This document shows, piece by piece, positions 15,535 through 24,185 of a DNA stretch of 39,438 nucleotides. The DNA comes from Polaromonas sp. (GTDB lineage Bacteria; Pseudomonadota; Gammaproteobacteria; Burkholderiales; Burkholderiaceae_C). Below the pieces are notes generated by a model. It was not told where the DNA came from. It saw only the letters and a program-made list of their open reading frames with translations, and did no database searches. The stretch covers positions 1 to 39,438 of the forward strand of contig NZ_JABBPF010000049.1 of the NCBI RefSeq assembly GCF_012927415.1, in the 5' to 3' direction. Every line of letters begins with the position of its first letter. Within the stretch, counting starts at the first letter, position 1. The position numbers were made by a program, and so were the translations under genes.

Positions 15535-16521
15535 GTGGCGCGCAAAAAAATCCTGGTTTTTCGTGAACTGCCGCCCGACCAGCTGGCGCGCCTGCAGGCA
15601 CTGCACGACGTCACCGTCGCCAACCCGCGGCTTGCGGCGCAGTTGCCCACCTTTCATGCCGCCCTGGCTAGCGCCGAAGGCATGATCGGCTCCAGTTACG
15701 CCATCAACGAAGCGTTGCTGGCCCAGGCACCGCAGCTCAAGGTGATTTCCAGCGTGTCCGTCGGCGTCGACAATTACGCCCTGAGCGCCCTGGCCGCGCG
15801 CGGCATCCTGCTGTGCCACACCCCCGGCGTGCTGACCGAAACCACCGCCGACACGATTTTTGCCCTGATCATGGCCAGCAGCCGCCGCCTGGTCGAGCTT
15901 GCCAACCATGTGCGCGAAGGCCACTGGACGCGCAACATCGGCGAGGACCGGTTTGGCTGGGACGTGCACGGCAAGACGCTGGGCATCCTCGGTTTCGGCC
16001 GCATCGGCCAGGCGCTGGCGCGGCGTGCTGCCCTGGGCTTTGGCATGCCGGTGCTGTACCACAGCCGGCGGGCGGTCGACCTGGCCAAAAAGATGCCCGA
16101 ACTCGCCGGCAAAGCGACGCACACGCCGTTCGATGAACTGCTGCAGCGCGCCGACATCGTCGCCGCCGTGCTGCCTTTGTCGATGGAGACGCGCGGCCTC
16201 ATGGGCGCGCGCGAGTTTGGCCTGATGAAACCCGGCGCCATCTTTATCAACGGCGCGCGCGGCGCGATCGTGCAGGAAGATGCGCTGCTCAATGCGCTGG
16301 ATTACGGCAGCCTGCGCGCCGCTGGACTGGACGTGTTTGCCACCGAACCGCTGCCAATGAATTCAGCCCTGCGCCGCCACCCCAAAGTCACCGCCTTGCC
16401 GCACATCGGATCGGCCACTTTTGAAACGCGCCATGCCATGGCGGTTCTGGCCACTACCAACTTGCTGCAGGCGCTGGCGGGCGAGCAGCCTGCGACGGTG
16501 TTTGAGTCAGCGGCGGCCTGA
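15535..16521 (+). CDS. kguD: 2-keto-6-phosphogluconate reductase (D-2-hydroxyacid dehydrogenase family)
   Basis: 328 aa with a GTG start. Should reduce 2-keto-6-phosphogluconate to 6-phosphogluconate, which enters the Entner-Doudoroff or pentose phosphate route. Rossmann motif GFGRIG (153-158), catalytic R242 in NGARG, E271 in ATEP and H290 in LPHIGSAT. LPHIGSATFETR is typical of the GhrB/KguD branch. Separated from kguK by 14 nt, it is the last gene of the operon. Sequence alone cannot exclude a glyoxylate/hydroxypyruvate reductase, but the operon supports KguD. Confidence 0.8.
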   Translation: MARKKILVFRELPPDQLARLQALHDVTVANPRLAAQLPTFHAALASAEGMIGSSYAINEALLAQAPQLKVISSVSVGVDNYALSALAARGILLCHTPGVLTETTADTIFALIMASSRRLVELANHVREGHWTRNIGEDRFGWDVHGKTLGILGFGRIGQALARRAALGFGMPVLYHSRRAVDLAKKMPELAGKATHTPFDELLQRADIVAAVLPLSMETRGLMGAREFGLMKPGAIFINGARGAIVQEDALLNALDYGSLRAAGLDVFATEPLPMNSALRRHPKVTALPHIGSATFETRHAMAVLATTNLLQALAGEQPATVFESAAA

Positions 16522-16569
16522 CCCATGGCTATTCTGGCAAAACTGATCACGCTGCGTTCTGAGAGACCG

Positions 16570-16615
16570 CGCTATTATTTTAATAGCTAGCTAAAGCCGT
16601 AATAGCTGGACATGA
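16570..16615 (+). repeat. Dispersed intergenic repeat, copy C
   Basis: GCTATTATTTTAATAGC stem-loop, 8-nt spacer, CCGTAAT, 3 nt, TGGACATGA. It starts 48 nt after the kguD stop. A long-loop hairpin GGCGGCTT / AAGCCGCC (16646-16653 / 16674-16681) follows, but without a T-run. Confidence 0.85.
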
Positions 16616-16711
16616 AGCTCATTTCACTTATGAACGCGGATAAAAGGCGGCTTTTCGGTGCTGTGACAGCGGCAAGCCGCCGCCCCCAATGCGCGGGCGC
16701 TCCGGGCGGCG

Positions 16712-17551
16712 TCACTGCGCATGAACCAGCCCGCTGATCAGCGTGACCAGCCCTATGCCGATCGCCAGCCAGGCAATCTGCGCGGCAGTCTCCCTGGCGG
16801 TCGCACGTTTCTGCAGCTGGGGTATCAGATCTGCCAGCGCGACATAGACGAAGCTGCTGGAGGCGATGATCAGGAAAAACGGCAGGTAGTCGTAGAGCCG
16901 GTCCACCAGCGCGAAGCCGATGACGCCGCCCAGGGAAGTCACCGCGCCGGCAAGTGACACCTTGATGAGGGCGGCGCGCCGGTTGCCGGTACTTTGGCGC
17001 AGCACGATCAGATCGCCCATGTGGTGCGGCACTTCATGCACCAGTACTGCCAGCGTGGCCACCGCGCCGAGGCGCAGGTCGGCCACGAAGGCAGAGGCAA
17101 TGAGAATTCCATCGCCAAAAGCGTGAACGCTGTCGCCGGCCAACACCGCCCAGCCGCCCGATTGGTGGTCGTGACCGTGGTCGTAGTCGTGATGCTGGTG
17201 GCGCGGGCCCTGCCCCTGGCTGGCGTCGCTCAGCTCAGGCGTGACGGTTCGTTCTGCGTCGCGATGCTCGTGGCTGTGGTGCCACAACTCGGCCTTGTCG
17301 AGCAAGAAAAAAAACACCAGGCCGACCAGCAGCGTGGCGAAAAGTTTTTTCGGAGCAATCTGGCTTTCAAAGGCCTCCGGTAGCAGATGCATGAACGCGG
17401 TCGCCAACAAAGCGCCTGCGGCCAGGCTGAGCATGTGCCTGGTATAGCGCGTCAGCATTCCAAAGCTGAGCAGCGCCGCAAGCCAGACGCTGCCAATGCC
17501 GGCAGTCAAAGTTCCCACTAGTATTGCTATTAATACCATAGCTATAAACAC
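16712..17551 (-). CDS. ZIP-family divalent metal transporter
   Basis: Inner-membrane importer for zinc or related metals. Up to 279 aa with about eight membrane segments. The metal path is visible in HAFGDGILIA (helix IV) and HEVPHHMGD (helix V). A histidine-rich cytosolic loop (HHSHEHRD and HQHHDYDHGHDH) lies between helices III and IV, a metal-sensing feature of the family. The longest frame uses GTG at 17549-17551; an ATG at 17537-17539 is the other choice. Both lie within the dispersed repeat copy D, so the first residues of the protein come from repeat sequence. No ribosome site decides between them. Confidence 0.88.
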   Translation of the reverse strand: MFIAMVLIAILVGTLTAGIGSVWLAALLSFGMLTRYTRHMLSLAAGALLATAFMHLLPEAFESQIAPKKLFATLLVGLVFFFLLDKAELWHHSHEHRDAERTVTPELSDASQGQGPRHQHHDYDHGHDHQSGGWAVLAGDSVHAFGDGILIASAFVADLRLGAVATLAVLVHEVPHHMGDLIVLRQSTGNRRAALIKVSLAGAVTSLGGVIGFALVDRLYDYLPFFLIIASSSFVYVALADLIPQLQKRATARETAAQIAWLAIGIGLVTLISGLVHAQ

Positions 17552-17566
17552 CCGTATTACCTGGAC
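17526..17566 (+). repeat. Dispersed intergenic repeat, copy D
   Basis: GCTAT-N7-ATAGC, 8-nt spacer, CCGTATT (one change from CCGTAAT), 3 nt, TGGACA. It overlaps the start of the ZIP transporter gene on the opposite strand. Confidence 0.75.
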
Positions 17567-17629
17567 AACAGCCCTTAATAATCCAAAACCTGTGAAGGCG
17601 GCCCTTCAGGCGCTCCACCAATGGTGAAA

Positions 17630-17653
17630 CCCCGGTCTCGACATGGACCGGGG
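17630..17653 (-). terminator. Hairpin between dienelactone hydrolase and ZIP genes
   Basis: CCCCGGTC (17630-17637) pairs perfectly with GACCGGGG (17646-17653) around an 8-nt loop. On the minus strand only TTT follows, so it is at best a weak terminator for the hydrolase gene. Confidence 0.4.
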
Positions 17654-17749
17654 GCCGGCTCTGTTCCATCTTATCAAGCGGTCAATGGGACGGATCAAAA
17701 AATACCGTGCATCTCCGCCGCTTTGAGGTGGTTGCGAACGAAAGCGGTT

Positions 17750-18661
17750 TCAGCCGACGCCGTGGGTCTCAAACCAGGCCAGCGCGCGCTTGAAACCGTC
17801 TTGCGCCGCCTCCTTGCGATAGCTTGGCCGGTAATCCGCGTGAAAGGCGTGGGGGGCGCCGGGATAAACGACAAACTCGCTTGCCCGGGCTGCGGCGTTG
17901 CCGCTGCGACCGCCCGCTGCCAGCGCATCTTTCATCTCATTGATGGTGCTCAGCGCAATACCGCTGTCCTGCGCGCCATAAAGGCCCAGCACCGGCGCCT
18001 TCATGCTGGCAGCTAGGTCAATTGGGTTTTTCGGCATCAGCGGCGACGGCGTGCCGACCAGCCGGCCATACCAGGCGACGCCGGCTTTGACGTTTTTGCT
18101 CTGCCCGGCATACAGCCAGGTAATACGGCCACCCCAGCAAAAACCGGTGATACCGACTTTTTTCACATTGCCGCCGTTGGCGCCGGCCCATAGAACGGCA
18201 CCGTCCAGATCCGCCATGACCTGCGCATCCGGCACCTTGGAAACCACTTCGGACATGAGCTTGGCTATTTCGCTGTAGGCGGTCGGGTCGCCCTGCCGGG
18301 CATACAGCTCGGGGGCAATGACGAGGTAGCCCGCCTGCGCAAAGCGGCGGGCGGTGTCGGCAATGTATTCGTGTACGCCGAAAATCTCTTGAATCACCAG
18401 AATCACGGGCAAATTGCTTTTGCCAGCCGGCGCCGCGTAAAAAGCGGGCACCTTGAAACCATTGACTTCGTAGCTGGTTTCGCCGGTCCTGAGACCTTCT
18501 GACGAGGTTTTGATGGCGGTCTGCGCCATGATGGGCTGTGCGACAGCAGCGTAACCCACACCAAGCGCAGCCTTCAGCGCGCTTCGACGGCTGGCGCCAG
18601 CTTCGGTGGACTGGCCGGGCAGCAAGGCATAAAATTCGTTTTGAAGGTCGTTGTTCAGCAT
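17750..18661 (-). CDS. Dienelactone hydrolase-family protein, probably exported
   Basis: 303 aa alpha/beta hydrolase. The DLH triad is readable: Cys nucleophile in GFCWGG, Asp in YGAQDSG and His in APHAFHAD. The conserved Glu in VIQEIFG that tunes the cysteine in carboxymethylenebutenolidases is also present. The N-terminus carries SRRSALKAALGVGYAAVAQPIMAQ, a twin-arginine-like signal after about 23 leading residues, so export to the periplasm is likely and unlike the cytosolic catechol-pathway enzymes. No chlorocatechol genes lie nearby, so its substrate is unknown. Confidence 0.85.
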   Translation of the reverse strand: MLNNDLQNEFYALLPGQSTEAGASRRSALKAALGVGYAAVAQPIMAQTAIKTSSEGLRTGETSYEVNGFKVPAFYAAPAGKSNLPVILVIQEIFGVHEYIADTARRFAQAGYLVIAPELYARQGDPTAYSEIAKLMSEVVSKVPDAQVMADLDGAVLWAGANGGNVKKVGITGFCWGGRITWLYAGQSKNVKAGVAWYGRLVGTPSPLMPKNPIDLAASMKAPVLGLYGAQDSGIALSTINEMKDALAAGGRSGNAAARASEFVVYPGAPHAFHADYRPSYRKEAAQDGFKRALAWFETHGVG

Positions 18662-19422
18662 CTGTGTTTCTCAAAAAGTGGGCGTTGATGGGGCTTGAAG
18701 TAAATTTTCGGAGTGTGCGCGAAAACGAAAGTTCTTGCCAGCACGGGAAACTACCGACGAGTGTTTACCCTTGGGACGGGTACCGCTTTTTCTGACAGCG
18801 GCTTGCCGACAGGGCGCGCGCCCTTAAACAGCGCAGCGACCAGGTCGACTTTGTAGTGATTTTTTTACTGATCGCTGGACAGGAATGATCGGTCGCCCTG
18901 CCCGGTGCCACAACCTGAATCGCGCCAGTCGGTTGCTGGAAAAAAGAAAGGGCCCTCGCGGCTGGGGTCTGACCCACCATTTCAATCGCGTGGGGGTCCT
19001 AGTTACGGCCTATCAATAAGTCCGGCGTACCGGTAACACCTCTACGCTGCCGAAAATGGGGTATGCAGGTGTCGGACACCGTACAAGGAGTGGCCGGCGC
19101 GTTGGCCGCCGTTCCGGGTGTGGCGCAACCGCGAACGGAAAGGGCCGTCATCAGTGCGCCGGATTGCGGAATCCCGCGCTTGGCTAAATTTACCTTCGAT
19201 ACCTTCGATACCTTCGATACCTTCGAATCAGCCGGAGTGCTCGTGTTTGGCTCCGTCATTGTCGCTGTAGGCAACAGGAATAACGCAGTATCCCGGGCGC
19301 GGAATCCAGCATTTGCCCACGAATCCGTGCAGCGCCGCGCGGATCTTGTCTACATTTCCCTACAGTCTGCAGGAAAGATACGCATTAAACTTTTAGCTTG
19401 TGCACTGAGAGTCGACCAAACC
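18662..19422. other. Gene-poor stretch with a 9-bp tandem repeat
   Basis: About 760 nt between the hydrolase and the I78 lipoprotein. Several short frames are open on both strands, but none has a good ribosome site or recognisable content. The tandem repeat at 19191-19226 is the only clear structure. A minus-strand frame (18999-19259 from its first ATG) encodes SKV repeats there and could be a real or decayed small gene. Confidence 0.4.
19191..19226. repeat. Tandem repeat, TACCTTCGA x 4
   Basis: Four perfect head-to-tail copies of the 9-mer TACCTTCGA. The unit is a multiple of three, so all frames stay open: Phe-Asp-Thr on the plus strand and Ser-Lys-Val on the minus strand. Perfect identity suggests recent slippage. 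Confidence 0.9.
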
Positions 19423-19734
19423 ATGAACTGCAACCACCTGCGTCCCACCGCCTCGCTTTTGATGTTGTGCATGCTCGTTGCCTGCGCACAACCGGCTCCT
19501 TCCATGACAACACCTGCTGCATCCGGCTCCGGCGAATGCAACGCATCCGGTGCACAGTTCGCAATAGGCCGAAGCGCGGACGCTACTCTGGTGGAAGAGG
19601 CGCGCCAGCGCTCAGGGGCGCGTACGGCGCGCGTCATCAGGCCGGGGCAGGCGGTCACCCTGGAATTCAGCTCGCAGCGATTGAATCTGGATATTGATGC
19701 AGGTAATTCGGTGACACAGGCGCGTTGCGGTTAG
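19423..19734 (+). CDS. Peptidase inhibitor I78-family lipoprotein
   Basis: 103 aa. The frame is open from 19063, but the ATG at 19423 starts a lipoprotein signal MNCNHLRPTASLLMLCMLVAC with the lipid-anchored Cys at 21. The mature part has the I78 pattern: ECNASGAQFAIGRSADATLV, EEARQRSGARTARVIRPGQ, then RLNLDIDAGNSVTQARCG. The two cysteines probably form the family's disulfide. I78 proteins (elastase inhibitor AFLEI type) block serine proteases; in bacteria many are periplasmic and untested. Confidence 0.8.
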   Translation: MNCNHLRPTASLLMLCMLVACAQPAPSMTTPAASGSGECNASGAQFAIGRSADATLVEEARQRSGARTARVIRPGQAVTLEFSSQRLNLDIDAGNSVTQARCG

Positions 19735-19811
19735 CCCCTACCGCAAGGCGCCGTCGGGGCATCGCACGCACCGCGCGGCGCCACCGCCAAATGGAGACAC
19801 CGTCAGCGCCC

Positions 19812-22631
19812 TCAATGCGCCTTTTCCCAGTTGTCACCAATGCCGATTTCGGCCAGTAACGGCACCTTGAGATCGGCCACGCCGGCCATGAGGCGGGGAA
19901 TTTCGAGCCTGAGCCATTCGACTTCCGCCTCCGGCACTTCAAACACCAACTCGTCATGCACCTGCATGATCATGCGTGTAGCCCGCTTTTCGTCGTCGAG
20001 CACCTTCTGCACCTTGTTCATGCTGAGCTTGATCAAATCTGCAGCCGTACCCTGCATGGGAGCGTTGATGGCGGCGCGCTCGGCACCGGCGCGGCGCGGG
20101 CCGTTGGGCGAATTGATCTCGGGCAGGTAAAGGCGCCGGCCGAACACGGTTTCAACATAACCCCTGCTTTTGGCGGACAACCGCGTTTCATCCATGTAAC
20201 TCTTCACGCCAGGATAGCGCTGAAAATACCGGTCGATGTAGGCGGCGGCGGCCTTGGTCTCGATGCCCAGATTTTTCGCCAGGCCAAAACTACTCATGCC
20301 GTAGATCAGGCCGAAGTTGATGACCTTGGCATAGCGGCGCTGCTCGCTGCTGACCTGATCGACCGACACGCAAAAGACTTCGGCAGCGGTGGCGCGGTGC
20401 ACGTCCAGACCTTCGGTGAAGGCGCTCAGCAAAGCCTCGTCTCCACTGATGTGGGCCATTATGCGCAACTCGATCTGGGAGTAGTCGGCACTGGCAATCC
20501 TGCTACCCGGCGGCGCTACAAATGCCTCCCTCACCCGCCGGCCCTCCGGGGTCCTGACCGGGATGTTCTGCAGGTTGGGATCGTTACTCGACAGCCGGCC
20601 GGTGACGGCCACGGCCTGCGCATAGTGCGTGTGCACCCGGCCCGTTTTGGGATTGGCCAGCAACGCCAGCTTGTCGGTATACGTGCCCTTGAGTTTTGAC
20701 AAACTCCGGTGCTCCAGCAGCTTGGCGGGCAGCGGATAGTCTTCGGCCAGTTTTTCCAGCACTTCCTCGACGGTGCTGCGCGCGCCGCTTGGCGTCTTCT
20801 TGATCACCGGCATGCCCAGCTTGTCGAAAAAGATCTCACCCAGTTGCTTCGGACTTCCCAGGTTGAAGGGCTGGCCGGCAATCTCGTAGGCTTCGGCTTC
20901 GAGCTGCAAAATACGCGCTCCCAGCTCGCCACTCTGCTTGGCCAGCATGGGTCCGTCAATCAGTACCCCGTTGCGCTCGATACGGTAAAGCGTCTCGCTG
21001 CTTTTCATCTCAAGCCCATAGATGAACAGCAGCCTGTCATTGGCCTGCAGTTGCGGCCAGAGTACCCGGTGAACATCCAGCGTCTGATCGGAGTCTTCGC
21101 ACGAATATTCGGCCGCCTTGGCAATGTCGACCTGGCTGAACTTGATCTGGCTGGCCCCCTTGCCGCACAGGTCTTCGTAGTTGATGCCGCTGCGTCCGAC
21201 ATGCCGCTCGGCCAGGCTGGCCAGCCCGTGAGGTTTGGTTACTTCGAGCACATAGCTTTGCAGCATGGTGTCGTGAGCGTAGCCCTGCACTTCTATGCCG
21301 TGGTTGGCAAACACATGGCGGTCATATTTGACATGCTGGCCAAGCTTGGCCCTGGCCGGATTTTCCAGCCACGGCTTGAGTCTGGCCAGCACCTCGTCAC
21401 GCGGCAGTTGCGCGGGCGCATCGGGGTAGTCATGCGTCAGCGGAATGTACGCAGCCTCGCCCGGTGTGACACTAAAACTGAGGCCGACAATCTTGGCCAG
21501 CATTTCATCGAGCGAGGTGGTTTCGGTATCGACGGCGACCAGCCCGGCAGCTTCGATTTTGGCGAGCCAGCGGTCAAACGCTTCCCACGAAAAAATCGTG
21601 TCGTACAGCAGGTTGGTCGTCCTCGCCACCGGTGGCTTGTCAAGCAGCGAAGGCTCGTCAAACAGCCCAGCCGAATCCGTTGAAGCTGCCGGCGTTCTGG
21701 GATGCCGGCGTTCGGCACCGCCGATCAGTTCTGGCGGGGTGCTTTCGATATCGATTTGCCTGACCAGCCCCTTAAAACCATATTTTTCATAAAAAACCTT
21801 CAAGGGCTCTGTCTGCTGGGCACCAATTGCTATTGATTCCAGAGCAGGCAGGCCTTCTATGTACTCGGCCAGATCGCAGTCTTTCTTGATCGTCAACAAC
21901 TCACGGCCCCTGGGCAACCAGTCCAGCGAATTGCGCAGGTTGTCGCCAACAACGCCCTTGATCTCGCCGGCTCTGGCCACCAATGCATCCAGCGAGCCGT
22001 ATTCAAGCAGCCACTTCACCGCAGTCTTGGGTCCGACCTTGGGCACGCCCGGGACGTTATCGACGGCGTCGCCGACCAGCGTCTGGTAATCCACCATCAG
22101 GCGTGGCGGCACGCCAAATTCAGCCTCGACACCAGCCAGGTCGCGACGGCGATCGTTCATGGTGTCGATGACGGTAATGTGTTCATCGACCAGCTGGCTC
22201 AGGTCCTTGTCCCCGCTGGAAATGATGACTTCGACGCGCTGCTGCGAAGCCATGCAGGCCAGCGTGCCGATCACGTCATCGGCTTCAACGCCGGGCACGG
22301 CCAGCACTTTCCAGCCGAGCAGATGAACCACTTCGTGAATCGGCTCGACCTGGCTGCGCAGGTCGTCCGGCATTGGGGAGCGCTGAGCCTTGTACTGGGG
22401 ATACAGCGCATCTCGAAAGGTCGGGCCCCTGGCGTCAAATACGCAAACCGCGTAATCGGCCCGCACATCCTTGCGCAGCTTTTGCATCATGTTGATCATG
22501 CCGCGAATCGCCCCGGTGGCCGGGCTTTGCGGATCACCCGGATTGACTCGCAGGTCGGGCATGGCATGAAAGGCGCGGTACAGATAGCTGGAACCATCGA
22601 CCAGCAGCAGGGTTTTTTTCTCAAGACTCAT
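19812..22631 (-). CDS. polA: DNA polymerase I
   Basis: 939 aa counted from the ATG at 22629-22631 (MSLEKKTLLLVDGSSYLYRA). The frame is open for 54 more codons upstream, but those residues are not PolA-like. All three domains are present. The 5'-3' exonuclease spans about 1-300 (LVDGSSYLYRAFHA, VEADDVIGTLA, SSGDKDLSQLV). The 3'-5' proofreading exonuclease keeps its active site DTETTSLDEM. The polymerase has motif A DYSQIELRIMAHISGDE, motif B RRYAKVINFGLIYGMSSFG and motif C QVHDELVFE. It repairs DNA and removes Okazaki primers. It is divergent from the DUF2782 gene. Confidence 0.95.
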   Translation of the reverse strand: MSLEKKTLLLVDGSSYLYRAFHAMPDLRVNPGDPQSPATGAIRGMINMMQKLRKDVRADYAVCVFDARGPTFRDALYPQYKAQRSPMPDDLRSQVEPIHEVVHLLGWKVLAVPGVEADDVIGTLACMASQQRVEVIISSGDKDLSQLVDEHITVIDTMNDRRRDLAGVEAEFGVPPRLMVDYQTLVGDAVDNVPGVPKVGPKTAVKWLLEYGSLDALVARAGEIKGVVGDNLRNSLDWLPRGRELLTIKKDCDLAEYIEGLPALESIAIGAQQTEPLKVFYEKYGFKGLVRQIDIESTPPELIGGAERRHPRTPAASTDSAGLFDEPSLLDKPPVARTTNLLYDTIFSWEAFDRWLAKIEAAGLVAVDTETTSLDEMLAKIVGLSFSVTPGEAAYIPLTHDYPDAPAQLPRDEVLARLKPWLENPARAKLGQHVKYDRHVFANHGIEVQGYAHDTMLQSYVLEVTKPHGLASLAERHVGRSGINYEDLCGKGASQIKFSQVDIAKAAEYSCEDSDQTLDVHRVLWPQLQANDRLLFIYGLEMKSSETLYRIERNGVLIDGPMLAKQSGELGARILQLEAEAYEIAGQPFNLGSPKQLGEIFFDKLGMPVIKKTPSGARSTVEEVLEKLAEDYPLPAKLLEHRSLSKLKGTYTDKLALLANPKTGRVHTHYAQAVAVTGRLSSNDPNLQNIPVRTPEGRRVREAFVAPPGSRIASADYSQIELRIMAHISGDEALLSAFTEGLDVHRATAAEVFCVSVDQVSSEQRRYAKVINFGLIYGMSSFGLAKNLGIETKAAAAYIDRYFQRYPGVKSYMDETRLSAKSRGYVETVFGRRLYLPEINSPNGPRRAGAERAAINAPMQGTAADLIKLSMNKVQKVLDDEKRATRMIMQVHDELVFEVPEAEVEWLRLEIPRLMAGVADLKVPLLAEIGIGDNWEKAH

Positions 22632-22802
22632 AAGGCCAGATTGTCGGGGATATCCGTCAGGCAACCAAACCGGGCAAACGAGCCCTGACCGCAGGTTTTG
22701 CGGGCAACGCCCTGTGCTGATCTCAGCCTGAAATCCCGGACTTCCCGGCTGGTCTGCCCGGCTCCATTTTTCCTGGGAATGCCAAGCTCCCAAGCCTACA
22801 AT

Positions 22803-23159
22803 ATGAGGATGAAAACCGCGCTTCGCCCTTTAATTGCCGCTGCCCTTGTAGCGCTGCCGCTGGCTGCGGTCGTGGCCCAAACGCAGGAGCCTTCGCAAAA
22901 CGCAGCTTCGGCAATGGAAAAGAAGCCGGAAGGTGCTGCGCGCTCGGACAAGAAAATCCAGCGCATACGCACGGAAGACGCCGGCACTCGCATTGACGAG
23001 CTGCGGGTAGGCGGCGAAACTGAAAAAATCACGGTGCAACCAAAAACCGGCGGGGCAGCTTATGAGGTCAAACCCGCTGAAGGTGCCCGCGGCACAGCGC
23101 CAGCCGCCACCAGCACCGATACCAACGGCTCGCGCGTCTGGAACGTGCTGAAGTTTTAA
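22803..23159 (+). CDS. DUF2782 periplasmic protein
   Basis: 118 aa. Starts MRMKTALRPLIAAALVALPL, a signal peptide cut near VVAQ, so the product is periplasmic. The conserved DUF2782 core follows: IQRIRTEDAGTRIDELRVGG then EKITVQPKTGGAAYEV. Family function is unknown. An ATG two codons later is an equally possible start. The gene lies between divergent polA and thrB (36 nt ahead of it), an order I recall as common in this group. Confidence 0.8.
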   Translation: MRMKTALRPLIAAALVALPLAAVVAQTQEPSQNAASAMEKKPEGAARSDKKIQRIRTEDAGTRIDELRVGGETEKITVQPKTGGAAYEVKPAEGARGTAPAATSTDTNGSRVWNVLKF

Positions 23160-23195
23160 TTTTTTCGCTCTTTAGTACAGGGTTCAGTTTCAGGC

Positions 23196-24146
23196 ATGGC
23201 CGTATTTACCGAAGTCTCGTTTGACGAGGCTGGAGCTCTTTTGAGCTCTCTTGATTTGGGGCAACTGCAGAGCATCAAGGGCGCTGCAGGCGGCATCGAA
23301 AACACCAACTATTTTGTAGATACTGATCAGGGCCAGTTTGTGCTGACACTGTTCGAACGCCTGACCTTCGAGCAATTGCCGTTTTACCTGTACCTGATGA
23401 AGCACCTGGCGACGCACGGCATTCCTGTACCCAACCCGGTTGCGGACGCCAGCGGCAACATCCTGCATCGTGTCAAGGGCAAGCCAGCCGCCGTGGTCAA
23501 CAAGTTGCGCGGTCACAGCGAACTCGCTCCGACAGCAGCGCATTGCGCGAGCGTCGGTGAAATGCTGGCCCGCATGCATCTGGCCGGGCTGGACTATCCC
23601 CGCCGACAGCCCAATCTGCGAGGTCTGAACTGGTGGAACGACACGGTTCCCCTGGTGCTGCCGCAATTGGGAGACTCTCCACGCAGCTTGATTCTGGGCG
23701 AACTGGCTTACCAGAACCATGTTGCGGAATCAGCGGCTTACCGCAGTCTGCCGCGCGGTGCCATCCACGCTGATTTGTTCCGCGACAACGTGATGTTCGA
23801 AAACAGCCAGCTCACCGGTTTTTTTGATTTTTACTTTGCCGGCTGCGACATTTTTTTGTTTGACATTGGGATTTGCCTCAATGACTGGTGTATTGACCTT
23901 GCAAGCGGCGCGCTTGACGCGGCGCGTGCCGATGTCTTCATGGCCGCCTACCAGGGCGTGCGCCCGTTGACAACGCAGGAACGCAGCCTGCTTCCGTCGC
24001 AGCAACGCGCGGGAGCATTGCGTTTCTGGATTTCTCGCCTGTGGGACTTTCATTTGCCGCGCGAGGCGGCCGTGCTGACGGCACACGACCCCGGCCATTT
24101 TGAACGCGTGTTGCGCGAACGGCTTGCACACCCCTACACCCTGTAA
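23196..24146 (+). CDS. thrB: Homoserine kinase (aminoglycoside-phosphotransferase fold)
   Basis: 316 aa. Phosphorylates homoserine on the way to threonine; cytosolic. This is the ThrB type of beta/gamma-proteobacteria with the choline/APH-kinase fold, not the GHMP type. Visible motifs: GGIENTNYFVDT (nucleotide loop), IHADLFRDNVMF (catalytic Brenner motif with the Asp base) and GFFDFYFAGCDIFLFDIG (metal-binding Asp). Starts MAVFTEVSFDEAGALL. It is followed 39 nt later by the membrane protein gene. Confidence 0.93.
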   Translation: MAVFTEVSFDEAGALLSSLDLGQLQSIKGAAGGIENTNYFVDTDQGQFVLTLFERLTFEQLPFYLYLMKHLATHGIPVPNPVADASGNILHRVKGKPAAVVNKLRGHSELAPTAAHCASVGEMLARMHLAGLDYPRRQPNLRGLNWWNDTVPLVLPQLGDSPRSLILGELAYQNHVAESAAYRSLPRGAIHADLFRDNVMFENSQLTGFFDFYFAGCDIFLFDIGICLNDWCIDLASGALDAARADVFMAAYQGVRPLTTQERSLLPSQQRAGALRFWISRLWDFHLPREAAVLTAHDPGHFERVLRERLAHPYTL

Positions 24147-24185
24147 TACAACCGAAAATCGGGGTCATCAACCCGCTCTTGCCTC

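Noticed and set aside
17739-17752. CGAAAGCGGTTTCA, 12 of 14 bases of the PtxS operator
   Set aside because: It overlaps the end of the dienelactone hydrolase frame and is not in front of a gene start in a fitting position; two mismatches make chance likely.
18999-19274. Minus-strand small frame with SKV repeats
   Set aside because: No ribosome site and no recognisable family; kept only as a comment on the tandem repeat.
19063-19422. 120-codon upstream extension of the I78 lipoprotein frame
   Set aside because: The lipoprotein signal begins at 19423; the extension would place it in mid-protein and includes the tandem repeat.
21820-21845. CTATTGATT-like stretch inside polA that recalls the intergenic repeat
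   Set aside because: Lacks the paired ATAGC arm and the CCGTAAT block, and fits the PolA reading frame normally.
22632-22793. 54-codon upstream extension of polA
   Set aside because: The ATG at 22629-22631 begins the conserved PolA N-terminus; upstream residues have no PolA character.
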